64,000 nt of DNA from positions 1,116,001 to 1,180,000 of the forward strand of contig NC_063018.1 of assembly GCF_020509005.1 (NCBI RefSeq), written 5' to 3'. A program made the position numbers and the translations under genes. This DNA is from Fulvia fulva (taxonomy: Eukaryota; Ascomycota; Dothideomycetes; Mycosphaerellales; Mycosphaerellaceae). Positions 1 through 10,824 of the stretch are shown in pieces. Position 1 is the stretch's first letter; the number at the start of each line of letters is the position of its first letter. The notes under the pieces are model-generated. The model saw only the letters and a program-made list of their open reading frames with translations. It did no database searches and was not told the origin of the DNA.

Positions 1-278
1 AAGGGCTAGCTAGAATAGTACCGCCTAGTAGGAACAGTATAGGAAGAGAGGACACGACGTAGCGCGACGAGACCGGCTAGGAGCGGGGGCTAACGGGGTA
101 GTGACATAGACTACGTACGTTTAGAGGGAAAGCTAAACTAGATAAGGAGTAGTCGGGGGCGGGAAGGGTTTTCACCTATTCGGGTGTCCCTTTGTATATA
201 ATAATAGATATATACCTATATAGGCCGGATAGGGTCCTAGAACAGGGGAATAACAAATCTATCTATCTATCTATCTAA
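1..278 (+). mobile_element. LINE-1 3' end, RIP-mutated, cut by window edge
   Basis: This stretch is nearly identical to the 3' end of the LINE-1 copy ending at 31975 and aligns, with CpA/TpG to TpA changes, to the intact copy C. It holds the end of ORF2, the 3' UTR and an (ATCT)n tail at about 257-278. Its 5' part lies outside the window, so no target duplication can be paired. Confidence 0.9.
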
Positions 279-2118
279 TAGATTACTACCCGTAATAGGG
301 TCGGAGCGTTAATCTAAGCTAGATTACGATACTTAAACTTAGTGTTCTAGAACTAACTAGACTCCGTGACCTAAGTAATATTGTAGGCCTAGGAAAGATT
401 AGAGAAGTTAGCTACCTTACTAGAGGTAACTAGGCGCTTAGAGTCCTTTAACCGGGAAGACCGCTTAGTATAGCTAAACTTAGTACGAGACCGGCTACGG
501 TCGTAGGTAGAGTACTTACTAGTCTAGAAACAATTAGTATAGCCGCCGCGCTCGATAAAGGTAAAGTCGCCTATAGTATTAGGCTTAGGATCCTCCTAGT
601 CGTATTTCTCTAGCTTACTACTTGGTAGGCTAAGTTACTAGTACTTAGTAAAGGTTCCTAGCGGACGCTCGGTATCGCCCTTAGAGCGGTAGCTTTATAC
701 GTATCGCGTTAATCTAGAGCGGCCGCTATAGTAGCTAAAGACAATCGCTACTAGCCTAGTTTATACGGTATACGGTCTAAAAGCGATAGGCTACCTTAGG
801 ATACCGCCCTAAGGGACCTCCTCGAAGACGTCGAAGTCGGAGTCTAACGCGGCTACTAGCTTTAGAACGCCGCTAAGCTAGAAGCGGCTATAGCGCGAAG
901 GGAGTATATAAATTATCTTAAAGAATCTAGCTCCTCCGTCGATCCTTAGATACTAGCGCGCGGTACGGGCTAACTATAGCGCGATCTAATTGTCTAGCTT
1001 AATAACGTCGCGAGAGAACTAAACTTTAAACTAGAAGGCGTATAGCCGAGTCTACTAACCGGCTAACTATCCGGTAGGTATATCCGGAAGGCGCGTCTTG
1101 GTATAAACGGGGAGCCGCGGGAAGTTATTAGATACGGCCGAAGTATAGGTAACGGTAAGGGCGTCTATCTAAGCTATTAACTCCTCGCCCTAAGGAGAGC
1201 GCGGGATAGGAGCTATAGTGAGCTATAAGGAAGAAAGGAGTCTAAAATACGTTAGTATTACTATATTAACGCCGATACCGCGGCGCGGCTTATATACCTT
1301 AATCTAATTAAGAATAAGTTAGCTAAGGCTAAAGAAGGTTAAGGAAGAAGCTACCGAAGGGTAAAGAGGTTATTAAAGACTTAGTAAGCTTAAAAGGTTA
1401 ATATTTGTAGTTAGATTGATTTAGAATAAGAGCCTACTTTTATACTTATATTCTATACGAGCTACCTAATACTACGAGCTTCTAACGATATAGAAAGGCG
1501 CGAATACGCGTAAGAAGCTCGCAGCGAGGTCATCTAACGGGGTTAGTGAGCTCGTAGTAAGCTTAGGTAGTAGAGTTAAGCCGCGTAAGGTAGTTATATA
1601 TACGGAGTAAAGTAAGCTAAAGGGTTATAGGCTAGGAAGCTACGATAAAGGAAGCTAAAGCTTCAGGATCTCTTTTGTTATCGATTTTAGTATATAGGCG
1701 ATTAGGCTGGCCGCCTTAGGCTAATATAGATATATTAGGGTCTAGTAGGGGAGGATATAACGTTCTTATCCGAACATACCGCTAGCTTAGCGCTTAACTT
1801 TATATTTAGAGTTTTCTTAGGTAGCTTTTCTATATCTCAGATTTATACTCGCTAAGGTTCTTATAATAGCTTATGACCTAAGTCAGGTAATGTTCTAGCT
1901 AAGTTTTAGCTAGTCTAGAAGGGGGCTTAGGGCCGTAGCTAAGCTATAGAAATAGGGTAACTAGAACCTCGAAATAGGCTAGCTTTTGAGCTATATATCT
2001 CGATAGGTATCCGGTACGGACAGTTACTTTATACGTTCCTAAGTTACTCTTAATACGCGCTATCGAATGCGCCGTATTTAGTAATACGATAAGCTAGAAT
2101 ATATATAGTATTAATAGA
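279..2118 (+). repeat. Unclassified RIP-decayed repeat with fossil plus-strand ORF
   Basis: No intact ORF. From about 840 to 2118 one plus-strand phase stays readable for long stretches, and its stops are mostly TAG/TAA where CAG, CAA or TGG would be expected, which suggests a former coding region killed by RIP. I could not match the residual protein to RT, integrase, DDE transposase or helicase motifs. I found no LTR or inverted terminal repeat around it. The right side is bounded by the TA target of the pogo element at 2121. It may be an unknown transposon ORF or a decayed duplicated host gene. Confidence 0.5.
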
Positions 2119-2120
2119 TA

Positions 2121-2189
2121 ACGTACTTTACTACCGAGCGGGCTATACTACCGAGCGGGCTACTTTTACTAGGAACTATACTACTTCTA
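2121..2189 (+). repeat. Left TIR of pogo copy 1
   Basis: It pairs with 3918-3986 in inverted orientation over about 69 bp with only a few transitions. It begins ACGTACTTTACTACCGAGCG and carries two copies of CTACCGAGCGGGC spaced 19 bp apart, probably duplicated transposase-binding sites. Confidence 0.9.
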
Positions 2190-3917
2190 CTTTGATTACG
2201 ACGGTATCTTAACACGACGACATCCTATAGAATCGTTACTAGGAGGACAATTCCTCTTCGGATTCTTTGCTATCTAGCGAGTCTACTTAATAGGTACGTA
2301 CGTTATACCCTAACTCGCTATATCGCTTATAGCGTCGTAGCCTTAGTACTAGCCGAACACTATCTAGCAACTCTCTACTTACTTCCTACCTCCTAGTATC
2401 CTCTAGAGGTATTAATTACGACGCCTTATCGAAGGTTAGAGACCCTCTAGACTAAATGTACTTACGCTTTCGTACTTTCCGCTATATAAGGGCCTCGTTA
2501 GACTTACGTAGCTTACTAATCTCGCTTCGTATAAGAGCTATTTAATACGCTATCTCTCTACTCCCTTTTATAAGCTAATACACCCCTTCCTATATCGAGT
2601 TTAGTGATAAACCTACCCGGGCACGTATTTTGTTTGCTACTAGTATCGATTAAGAGTCGAATTCTTTTATAGTTTGTAGTGTCTTCGACTCCTAAGGGGT
2701 AGAGTCCGGAGCTAGAGGGATTAGCGTACGTAGCTTAATATTAAGCTTGTCTATCACTACCTATAGATTAAATAGAACTAAACTAGCGCCTCTAAAGCTC
2801 GATAGGATGTTCTCCTATCTAAATATAGCGTTATAGGCTACCCGGAAGGCGCGTAGGAACTCTACTTTATCGATATAAGTAATACGCTAGCGTACTAAGC
2901 CCGAGAGCTAAGCAACGTATACCTTCTTTAAAGGCGAATAGCAACCTATATCTAATAGCTAGAGTAAGTACGAGGCGTACGATAGTATATATAGGGCCAA
3001 GATCTTATATTCCTTATATAGATTCTAGAATAACTTCGAGTTATAGCTCTCGTAGCTATCGATAATAAGTAGTCTCTATACCCTAGTTGTACGAGCTATA
3101 GTATACTTCTAGAAATACTCTAGCTACCGTATACCGAACTTATTATTAGTCTAGCCGTTCTCTATTAGCCCGATTGTCTAGTCTAGACCTAAGTTGCCGT
3201 CTTAGTACTTGGTACTAATATACTGTTTACCTATAAGGATAGCGTAGGGTAGGAGCACTATTCCGTCTATATAGATAGGCTTAATCACTATTACCTATTC
3301 TCTATTACCCTATTAAACGACCTTCCTCTTTCTACTACGCCTTTCTAAACCCGTAACGACGCTCTAAGACGTAATAATACCTATTCTAATCCCTATCTCG
3401 TCGAAGTTATAGGTGTCCTAGTCAAGGATACTATACTTCTCCTTTATATTACGTATAAGTAAGAACTACTTCTCGATAACGTCTAGATCTTCTATTAGGG
3501 CTTACTAATAATCGTATCTACGTATTATACAAACCTTTAGCTTACGATACCGCCTAATAAACCTGTCTGTCTAATTGAGACTAGCGGGCTTAAGACCCTT
3601 CTCTTATAGTAATAAATCGGCTATTGCTTGTATACTAGCATTTAATAGCGAGAAACCTCTAAGATCTAGCTCGAGTATATACTTAAGTATTACCCTCTCT
3701 TCTAGCTCTATAAGCTTCTTCGAATTAGGCTCGTAGTCATCCCGAGGAGGTCGTCTATTCAATCGATACCCTAGTATAGTTCGAGACGCGTCGTATACCT
3801 TTATAGCAAGTCGATTTGTAATTACCGCGTCGCGTTTCGTAGCCTAGATAGCTAAGGTCAGTTTAGCCTTGTTTAAAGACAATATACGCTGTAATAGTAG
3901 TTACATAGCTATATCTA

Positions 3918-3986
3918 TAGAAGTGGTATAGTTCTTAGTAAAAGTGGCCCGCTCGGTAGTATAGCCCGCTCGGTAGTAAAGTACGT
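3918..3986 (-). repeat. Right TIR of pogo copy 1
   Basis: It is the reverse complement of 2121-2189, with the same doubled CTACCGAGCGGGC motif and TA on the outside at 3987-3988. Confidence 0.9.
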
Positions 3987-3988
3987 TA

Positions 3989-4309
3989 GTAGTAGTAGAT
4001 AGTATCGTTATCTAGAAATACCTCTATTAAGTCCGATTAGCATCGCTTAGGCCTGTCTACTATATAGGGGTACTATATAGAAACGAGGAATAAGGTGGGT
4101 TCTAATCGGATGTAGAAGAGGTCTGTAACTCTGGCAGCAACCTTATCTGACTTCCGGAGATGAACCTTGCATATTCAGCCAGTTTTGACGCGTTTCACTT
4201 AACAAACATGGCCCTAGGCATTAGAAACATTGAACTCCAGACTCGCATTAAAAGCGAACCGACGACTGCTTTGTTTTGTGCTCGCTGAAAATGCACATCG
4301 GTTCCCAAG
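3989..4309. other. Repeat-to-gene boundary
   Basis: Up to about 4085 the sequence still has the CA/TG-poor, TA-rich look of RIP. From about 4090 CA and TG reappear and the composition is that of unique DNA. This is the upstream region of the Zn2Cys6 gene. I see no other feature. Confidence 0.6.
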
Positions 4310-5717
4310 ATGTGCCGTCTTGGTCAAAAAAAGTCCCGGAAAGGATGCATCAATTGCAAGCGACGACGTGTGAAAGTGGGTACCAAATCCTCCCCCTATC
4401 GACGCACACATGATACATCACAGTGACTAACGCTACACTCTGCAGTGCGACGAATTGGCGCCATGCCGCAACTGCATCCGCCGAGGCGAGGACTGCAGCT
4501 TGTTGGCTCCATCACCGAGCTCGGTAAGTCATACCGGGTGGCTGTTGCGAAGGAGCATAGTGCTGAACGACCATCTACAGGCCAGCGAAAGGCACGATAT
4601 GGCAGCTGAAGCATCGGCGACTCCCCAAGAATGGATGGACGACCTCGCGTTGATGCGACACTTCGTCAAGTGGACTACCAAGGAGCCGTTCGGAGCACGC
4701 GAAGAGGTTCAGTACCTATGGCAGGAAGTGGTTACAGACATGGCCCTTGAGTATCCATTCCTTATGGTACGTATTGGAAGAGTGTATCGTTTGGGCATGT
4801 GCGCTTGGCGCAGAGCTAACGACCTCCTGTCTGACAGCACGGCGTACTATCCCTAGCATCGCTCCATCTCGTCCATGTCAAGCCGGAGGAAGCCGACAAA
4901 TATCTACGCATTTGCGATCGTCACCAGACGAGAGCAGTGGAGATGTTCCGTGGCCTGCTCTCATCTGAGATAGTCGCGCAGAACGCTACACCAATGTTTG
5001 CCCTGTCAAGCTGCATCTCAATAGCGTCAATGTCTCGACAGTGTGCGACGGCGGCGATACAGCCCGAACCGCAGTTCGTAGACATCGACCAGGTGTGCGA
5101 GATGTTTCTCTTGACCAGGGGAGTTGCCGATGTTGTTAGCGCGTGCCACGAATCGATAAGTAAAGGTCCGCTGGCTGCCATGATGACGGGATACCTTCTA
5201 CCAGCCGACGAAGATCCACTCGCGTTACCAACCACTGTTACCCAGAGGCTGGAGGACTTGTATCATCTGGCAGAAAAAGCATGTCCCGAGGAAGACAAGT
5301 TTGATGCCTGCAAACACGCGCTGTTGCAGCTCGATAAAACATACCAAGCCATCGCTTACTACGATGCTCGGAATGAGTTGCAGACCGGTATGTCGTTTCT
5401 TGCTCGATACGATTCGAACAACCAGCTAATGAGACGGGCAAGGGCATGCATGGAGCTGGATGACTTCCATACCGTTTCTATTCGTTCTGATGATCCAAGC
5501 GAGAGAACCAGTAGCACTGATCATTCTGGCGGACTTCGCGGCAGCGTCAATGTCCATAGAGTCTGCTTGGTACACGCAGAAGTGGGGTTCATATTGCTTG
5601 CAAGGCATCAGCATGACACTCAAGGACGTGGAAGCTGGCGACTGGCTCGAATGGCCGAGAAGACATGCGCAGTCGAACATGGTATGTGAAAGACCACGGT
5701 CTTGGCACGGATACTGA
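4310..5717 (+). CDS. Zn2Cys6 transcription factor with Upc2-like C-terminal half
   Basis: Predicted nuclear DNA-binding regulator. Four exons fit: 4310-4375, 4446-4766, 4838-5387 and 5443-5717, about 403 aa, with GT..AG introns of 70, 71 and 55 bp. The Zn2Cys6 cluster has cysteines at residues 13, 16, 23, 29, 32 and 39 and is split by intron 1 just before Cys23, between KRRRVK and CDE. After intron 2 follows HGVLSLASLHL, typical of sterol-uptake-control-like regulators. After intron 3 the REPVALIILADFA block and a WLEWPRR segment resemble the same family's C-terminus. The last exon could be extended by a further small intron at about 5680, so the 3' end is uncertain. It lies about 300 bp from the repeat block and upstream of two broken hydrolase genes, so it may be their former regulator (inference). 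Confidence 0.8.
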
Positions 5718-5976
5718 CAGAGGGACCTACAGAGTGTACTGCGGCAGAGCAAGACTCCCGTCAATGCTGCTCCATGAAGCAACAAACGTCATGAGACATT
5801 GGCGATCGTTTAGTGCTACCACTGTATGCTGGGCATCTGCAATACCAGGCAACGAAATATCTCATCGGATCCGGAACGAGCTCTGGTCGTGTACCGTATT
5901 CAGCAGCAGTGGTCTCTGTGCGCACATATAAAGCTTCACTATGCGCAGACCTGACAGGATCACTGGTACAGCAAGA

Positions 5977-7841
5977 ATGGTCTTGAATTATCTCCTAATC
6001 GGCTCTCGTTGGCCTCGCGTCGGCTTCCGTTCCATCCAGATATGGATTGCAGCAACTCTGCGCTGGACCTACTGAACCGCCGCCTCCTGCACCGGAAAGT
6101 ATTGTCATCTCCAAGCTGCCTCTACCACCGAAAGTTCTCAACGACACCGAAGGTTCTTGTAGCACGGCTATCAATCCTCGCGGCACAGGCTGCATGCTCA
6201 CATCCGGCGGGCTGCAAGGACTCCAAGCTGGTAACTTCCTACCCGACGACAACCATGTGATAGCCACGATCAGATTCGCAGGTGCACCAGCCGCACCAGA
6301 TCCAGCGAGTATCTACACTGGCTTGCAAATTATCGTCGTCAAGGCCGATGGGTCCACGTTCCCCAACGGAGACGCATGGAAGTGCCTGACCTGTGGTGTC
6401 TCCGAGGAGAACGATCACACAATCACTACTTCATCACGGGACTACTCTTACCCTCAGGCGTTCGCCGACAGTAAGCGCGCACTAGCCGGTCCATACATCA
6501 TCGAGTGTGATGGACAGAATCTTCCAAGCTCGTCATGTACCGCAAACAGGACTTCAATCTACTCTATCCGCTTTGGAAACACCACAGATGGATCAGGTCC
6601 TGGCAAGGCGATCCGTGAGCTCCGGCTACACCCGGATCAAGTACATCTGGGCTTCAACTCTTTCGACTACTTATCCGGGAAGCTAGGACAATTTGCTTAC
6701 ATCGGACGCCTGGTGTTCAATCCTGCATCGAAGACTGGTGTGCCGCTGGAACCTCGCTATGATCTCGTCGATGTCAATGTCCTTTTCGATCCAGCAGCGA
6801 AGCCTCCGATCTACGCCAATGGAAGCGAGCTCCATTTCAATCCTGATGCCATCACTGTGGGAGAGCTTCGAGGCTTTAGCGGGACCGGAAGGGAAGTGAC
6901 TTACATTGGCCATCCCACGGAATCATGCAACATCGATGTTTATGCAGCAGATTTGTATGCCGGTAAAGTGCGCCACCTCGCAAGTCATCCTGGATACGTC
7001 GATCCAATGCAGATGTCTCCAGATGATGGCTCGATCGTGATCATGGACACTCGAGGCAGCGGCCGAACTGAATTCATGGATCGTATGCGGGGGCTTCCTC
7101 CTGTCTCTGACCTGATCACAACTACGGCGTGTTCATCTGTGAGGAACAATGGTGCTCGTAGGTTCTTCCAGCCTTGGCTGCTTGACCGACACGGCAATCG
7201 TGGTGATTATTACGGACAAGAGATCAACTCAGCTTAATCCGGTACTCCTGGGAGCGGCGAGATTGACGAACCCGAATGGAATGGAATGGCAGATCCCTGG
7301 TTCTCAAACGATGGTACGAAGATTGTTTACTGACAAGCCCAGACTGTTAGTCCGCCTGTGGCATTCCAGGCCAGACACCTTGCTACAACTCCACGGAACC
7401 CGGCGGCCGGACAGAGCGCATACTGATCGCGCGTTTGACTGATAGCTCTCCTTTGCCCAAGCGTAACGTCACGACCATCCCGGACACAATACCGTGGGCA
7501 ACGAGGTATGTGCCGGGAGCCGATTTGGGTCAGCTACACCTAATCCCAACAATGCGAGCATCCATGCCGTCAACGTGCAATACGACGACTTCTCTGATGA
7601 CGGGCTGGGGACGATCACCGGCTGGCAGAAAATCTCCGTCACCATCGAAAACTTGACAAACAACCTCGTTCAGTGGTCTTCCGACATGGCACGCACAGGA
7701 AACTGGCCCAGTATACAGAGGACTAGCCCGGGAGGCTTCAACATGTCAATCGACGCCTTGACGAACTTCTTCGAGGCGAATGGGACCTTGATAATGACTG
7801 TGAACGCGATCGTGTTCCGACAGCCTGCAGACCATCAATAA
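5977..7841 (+). pseudogene. Secreted saponin-hydrolase-like (beta-propeller) protein, pseudogene
   Basis: The protein resembles fungal secreted saponin hydrolases, which remove sugars from plant saponins and are about 600 aa long. Readable parts in order: a signal peptide from ATG 5977 (MVLNYLLI, then ALVGLASAS one base out of phase), CxxSGGLQ- and FPNGDAWKCLTCG-like blocks at 6190-6400, a long central region to 7234, then EPEWNGMADP, CYNSTEPGGRTER and TSPGGFNMSIDAL to a stop at 7841. Lesions: a 1-nt phase shift near 6000, in-frame TAA at 7235-7237, an in-frame TGA just after VY near 7321, a 1-nt loss near 7350 (SP followed by CGIPG in another phase), and another phase shift near 7510. Conserved blocks continue across every lesion, so this is one decayed gene. 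The family name rests on remembered sequence style; the pseudogene status does not. Confidence 0.78.
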
Positions 7842-8258
7842 GCGTGAAGAGGACAGCGCTATTCAACGTCGGCTTAAGATGAGAATGCTCTGCACATTGC
7901 TCTTCGGGAAGCGGTAACACTCCCAACCGACTCACGAACCCTATGCGACCGCGAAACGGCATCCACTCACGGAAGTGAAGTGGATGCTTCCAAACGAAGC
8001 TTCTCCAATTCGTGGCGTGCGGGTAGAAAGCGGAAGAGCTGTTCCTCAGACTGACCGCAGGGTATCGCGATCAACAGCCTCACAGCTTCACAATTACTGT
8101 AACCTATGAGGTCTCATGAGAGAGTCGGATGTTCACTATTCCCGTCCTGGGAGCAGAGCCGTAGTCTTAGTTGAATGGCATGATGTCCACAGCACGTATA
8201 TGAGTTTTCAGAGAGTCTTCGATCGACCTCAACTATCTGTGACAGTCTATAGCCATAG
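7842..8258. other. Intergenic
   Basis: No gene recognised. It holds the upstream region, and possibly an unrecognised first exon, of the CocE-like gene. Confidence 0.4.
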
Positions 8259-10173
8259 TCTTTTCTCTCAAAGACTACCACCATCATACCCCATCACGCC
8301 TTCGGTATCGACGTTGTTCACACCCCAACACCGTCCGTAGGCCGCGGCGGCGACCACTACCAAGGCTTCCACCCAGACACCACAACTCTCCCACCCGGCC
8401 ACCGCAAAGACCCAGCCTGCCGCCCCTTTCCCTCCTCCACAATCTTCAATCGCGACGTCTCCATCTCCATGCGCGATGGCACAACTCTCCGGGGTGACAT
8501 CTTCCGCCCTATCACCAGCGATGAGACTCCAGTCCCCGCTCTCCTAGTCTGGTCTCCCTGCGGCATATCCGGCGCCCGAGTCCTGAACCTCTCATTCATG
8601 CCCGACCGCGCTGATATCCCAGAATCCGCATTGTCCGGGTATGAGAAATTCGAAGGGCCTGATCCGGCTGAGTGGGTTCCGCACGGGTATGCTGTGGTAA
8701 ACATGGATGCGCGTGGGGCGTTTGATTCTGAGGGTGATATTCGGGCTCTTGGTTCCGGTGAGGGGGAGGATGGGTTTGATGTGGTTGAGGATGTTGCGAA
8801 AATGCATTGGTGTACGGGGCATGTGGCGCTTGTGGGAAATTCTTGGCTCGCAATGGCAGCGTATCATATTGCAGTTCAACAACCTACGTCCTTGAAGTGC
8901 TTCGCACCGCTGGAGGGCGCGAGCGATTTCTATAGGGAAGACGTCGTGTCGTGGGGCAGTTCCGCGGCCTGGGTGAGTGGTTCCCAGTCGGTACGTGGAT
9001 GGAACGATCGCTGATTGACATATGCTGTAAGTTCTGGTATGCTGTCATGGCCGGCTTTTCAGGTCGAGGCCAAACAGAGAACCCTGCTGCGGTAGCAGAG
9101 CAGCACCCAGACTGGTGTGCGTACTGGGAAGACAAGAGAGTAGATTTTCGTAAGATCCCAATCCCGGCGTACGTACTTGCAAACTTCTCGACCGGCTTGC
9201 ATACCGAGGGGAACGTACGGCGTTTTGAGGAATCGAAGACTATGCAGAAGTGGTAGGTCTCCGGGAGATCTTAATTGCTGGGTGATATCGATGCTGATTT
9301 TTGACCAGGCTTACATGTCATGACACGCAAGAGTGGTACGACTTGTACTCTTCCAAGCGAATCGAAGAACTCGCCTCTTTCTTCGACCGCTTTCTCAAAG
9401 GCATCTACAATGACTTCGAAAAGACACCAAAAGTGCGAGCTGCACTTCTCGGCTTCAATCAGCCAAACATGACCGATGTCGTCCTCGAAGGCTGGCCAGC
9501 ACCACAGACTCAGTACACTAAGCTCTTCCTGTCCCAAGGCGGATGCCTGGCAGACTCCGCACCGCAAGAGGCCGGCACAGCCTCCTACCGATCCGACATC
9601 CAAGCCGAGCAGAAAGACGCCGATTCCGAAGAAGTCACGTTCTCACACACCTTCACCGAAAGAAACCATCTCCCCGGCTACTCCAAGGCCGAACTTCACG
9701 TCTCCTGCCCAGACCACGACGACCTCGACATCTTCCTCCAGATCCGCAAAGCAGACAAGGAAGGGAACATCCTCCGTTCCCAGAACATTCCACTCTCCGC
9801 GCTCAACATGTCGCAGGAAGACGTCCCACCAGTCAACCCACTCCAGTGTCTCGGACCAACCGGGATCTGTCGCGCGAGTCGTCGGGTTTTGGATGAGAAG
9901 TTGAATAAGCCGTGCTATCCGGTGCCATCGTTGAGGAAGAATGAGAAGGTCTAGGCTGGTGATGTCGTGAAGCTGGAGATTGGGATCTGGGCGCGTGGCA
10001 TGATCTTCGAGGCTGGCGAGAAGTTGGTGTTGAAGATTAGTGGGCATCCCATGATTTTGGCGGAGTTCCCGCAGCTTTGGGGAAGTCGTCAGACTGCGAA
10101 TAGGGGGAGGCATTTCGTGCATTTTGGTGGAGAGACGCCGAGTTATGTGCAAGTGCCGTGCGTTGAACTTTGA
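8259..10173 (+). pseudogene. CocE/NonD-family alpha/beta hydrolase, probably broken
   Basis: Similar to X-Pro dipeptidyl-peptidase/CocE-type serine hydrolases. Reading from about 8283: an HYQGFHP block, MRDGTTLRGDIFRP (8469), VNMDARG, and the nucleophile block VGNSWLAMAAY around 8835-8865. Exon 2 (9063-9252) ends with QKW split by an intron at 9253-9308, and the next exon gives TQEWYDLY and FFDRFLKG. The C-terminal jelly-roll-like region continues past an in-frame TAG at 9952-9954 with VVKLEIGIWARGM, FEAGEKL and GRHFVHFGG to TGA at 10173. The TAG stands where CAG (Gln) is likely, a RIP-type CpA to TpA change. Near 8950 the conserved phase also appears to jump by one base. No ATG precedes the conserved N-terminus before an in-frame stop at 8256, so a first exon is missing or unrecognised. 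Confidence 0.7.
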
Positions 10174-10232
10174 GCACATGTCTTCTGAGGGTGATGTAGA
10201 TAAGTTGCCGGCATAACAGCACTTCAACTCTT

Positions 10233-10386
10233 GGCTCTGTAGTGCAATGGTAGCATGCCTGCCACGTGTGAGGATGTCTTATACCAAGTGAGACTCACGT
10301 CTCATCTTGAAGAACCCCACCCGTTCATAGCACTTCCGCCTTTTGGTTGTGTACAGGAGATCCACGTTCGAGTCGTGGTGGAGCTA
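10233..10386 (+). repeat. tRNA-like unit 1 (Pol III A and B boxes, long insert)
   Basis: The unit begins GGCTCTG, has a D-arm GTGC/GCAT with an A-box-like TAGTGCAATGGTAGC, and ends with a T-arm CCACG-TTCGAGT-CGTGG and TGGAGCT. Acceptor pairing is possible with wobble pairs. About 75 nt separate the 5' half from the T-arm half. The anticodon stem is imperfect and no U33-anticodon arrangement is clear, so I do not assign an amino acid. It is a diverged partner of the unit at 10591. Confidence 0.5.
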
Positions 10387-10590
10387 TATTATTTCTTTTT
10401 GTCAAACAATCATCCTCTGTGACGAGTCTGTACGTGCGATGCATCTGTAGATTTTTGTCTCGTGCCTCAAGCTGAGCATGCCTGATATACTCAATAGAAC
10501 TCCAGGTCATGTCCCGCATAGAGACCTGAGCTGGCTCGAAAGATTGAGAGTGTATATCGCTACAACATCACTGCGTGTCCAATGTCGTCA

Positions 10591-10734
10591 GGTTCTGTGG
10601 TGCAACGGTAGCACGCCTGCCACGTGTGAGGCTGTCTGAGATGCGACTGATCACCGTATGGGATGGCCGTTTATAGCACTTTCCTAACTTCAGGTCTGTG
10701 TGCAGGAAATCTACGTTCGAGTCGTAGTGGAACC
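10591..10734 (+). repeat. tRNA-like unit 2 (possible intron-bearing tRNA or tRNA-derived repeat)
   Basis: Acceptor stem GGTTCTG/TGGAACC (with G-U pairs), D-stem GTGC/GCAC with loop AACGGTA, anticodon stem CCTGC/GCAGG, and T-arm CTACG-TTCGAGT-CGTAG. The two anticodon-stem halves are separated by about 80 nt, which would need a long intron. The loop starts C-A, not the invariant U33, so it is either a pseudo-tRNA or a short tRNA-derived element. It shares GCCTGCCACGTGTGAGG and the TATAGCACTT region with unit 1. Confidence 0.5.
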
Positions 10735-10824
10735 GCAAGATCATCTTTTTGTCACGTTTCCGTACAAATGATAGGCCCTTGAAATCGCCATATTTGGACA
10801 TATGCTTCCAGACATGCAAAGACC

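Larger units (their letters stand above)
2121..3986 (-). mobile_element. pogo/Fot1-like DNA transposon, copy 1 (full length, RIP-inactivated)
   Basis: The element is 1,866 bp, bounded by a TA target duplication (2119-2120 and 3987-3988) and inverted terminal repeats of about 69 bp. The size, TA target and TIRs fit the Tc1/mariner superfamily, pogo/Fot1 branch. On the minus strand a fossil transposase is readable. A helix-turn-helix stretch near 3510-3610 contains the LNxTDRFIRRY motif, with a stop where tryptophan is usual. A catalytic block near 3400-3430 reads YNFDEIGIRIG, matching the family's NFDEtGF motif with its first catalytic Asp. Many TAG/TAA stops stand at former Trp and Gln codons, so the copy cannot make transposase. 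Confidence 0.88.

Noticed and set aside
257..278. Short ATCT tandem repeats at several places, considered as CRISPR-like or functional microsatellites
   Set aside because: Each is the 3' tail of a LINE and is followed by a target duplication; it is a product of target-primed reverse transcription.
10591..10734. Assigning unit 2 to a named tRNA
   Set aside because: The anticodon loop lacks U33 and no isotype is clear.
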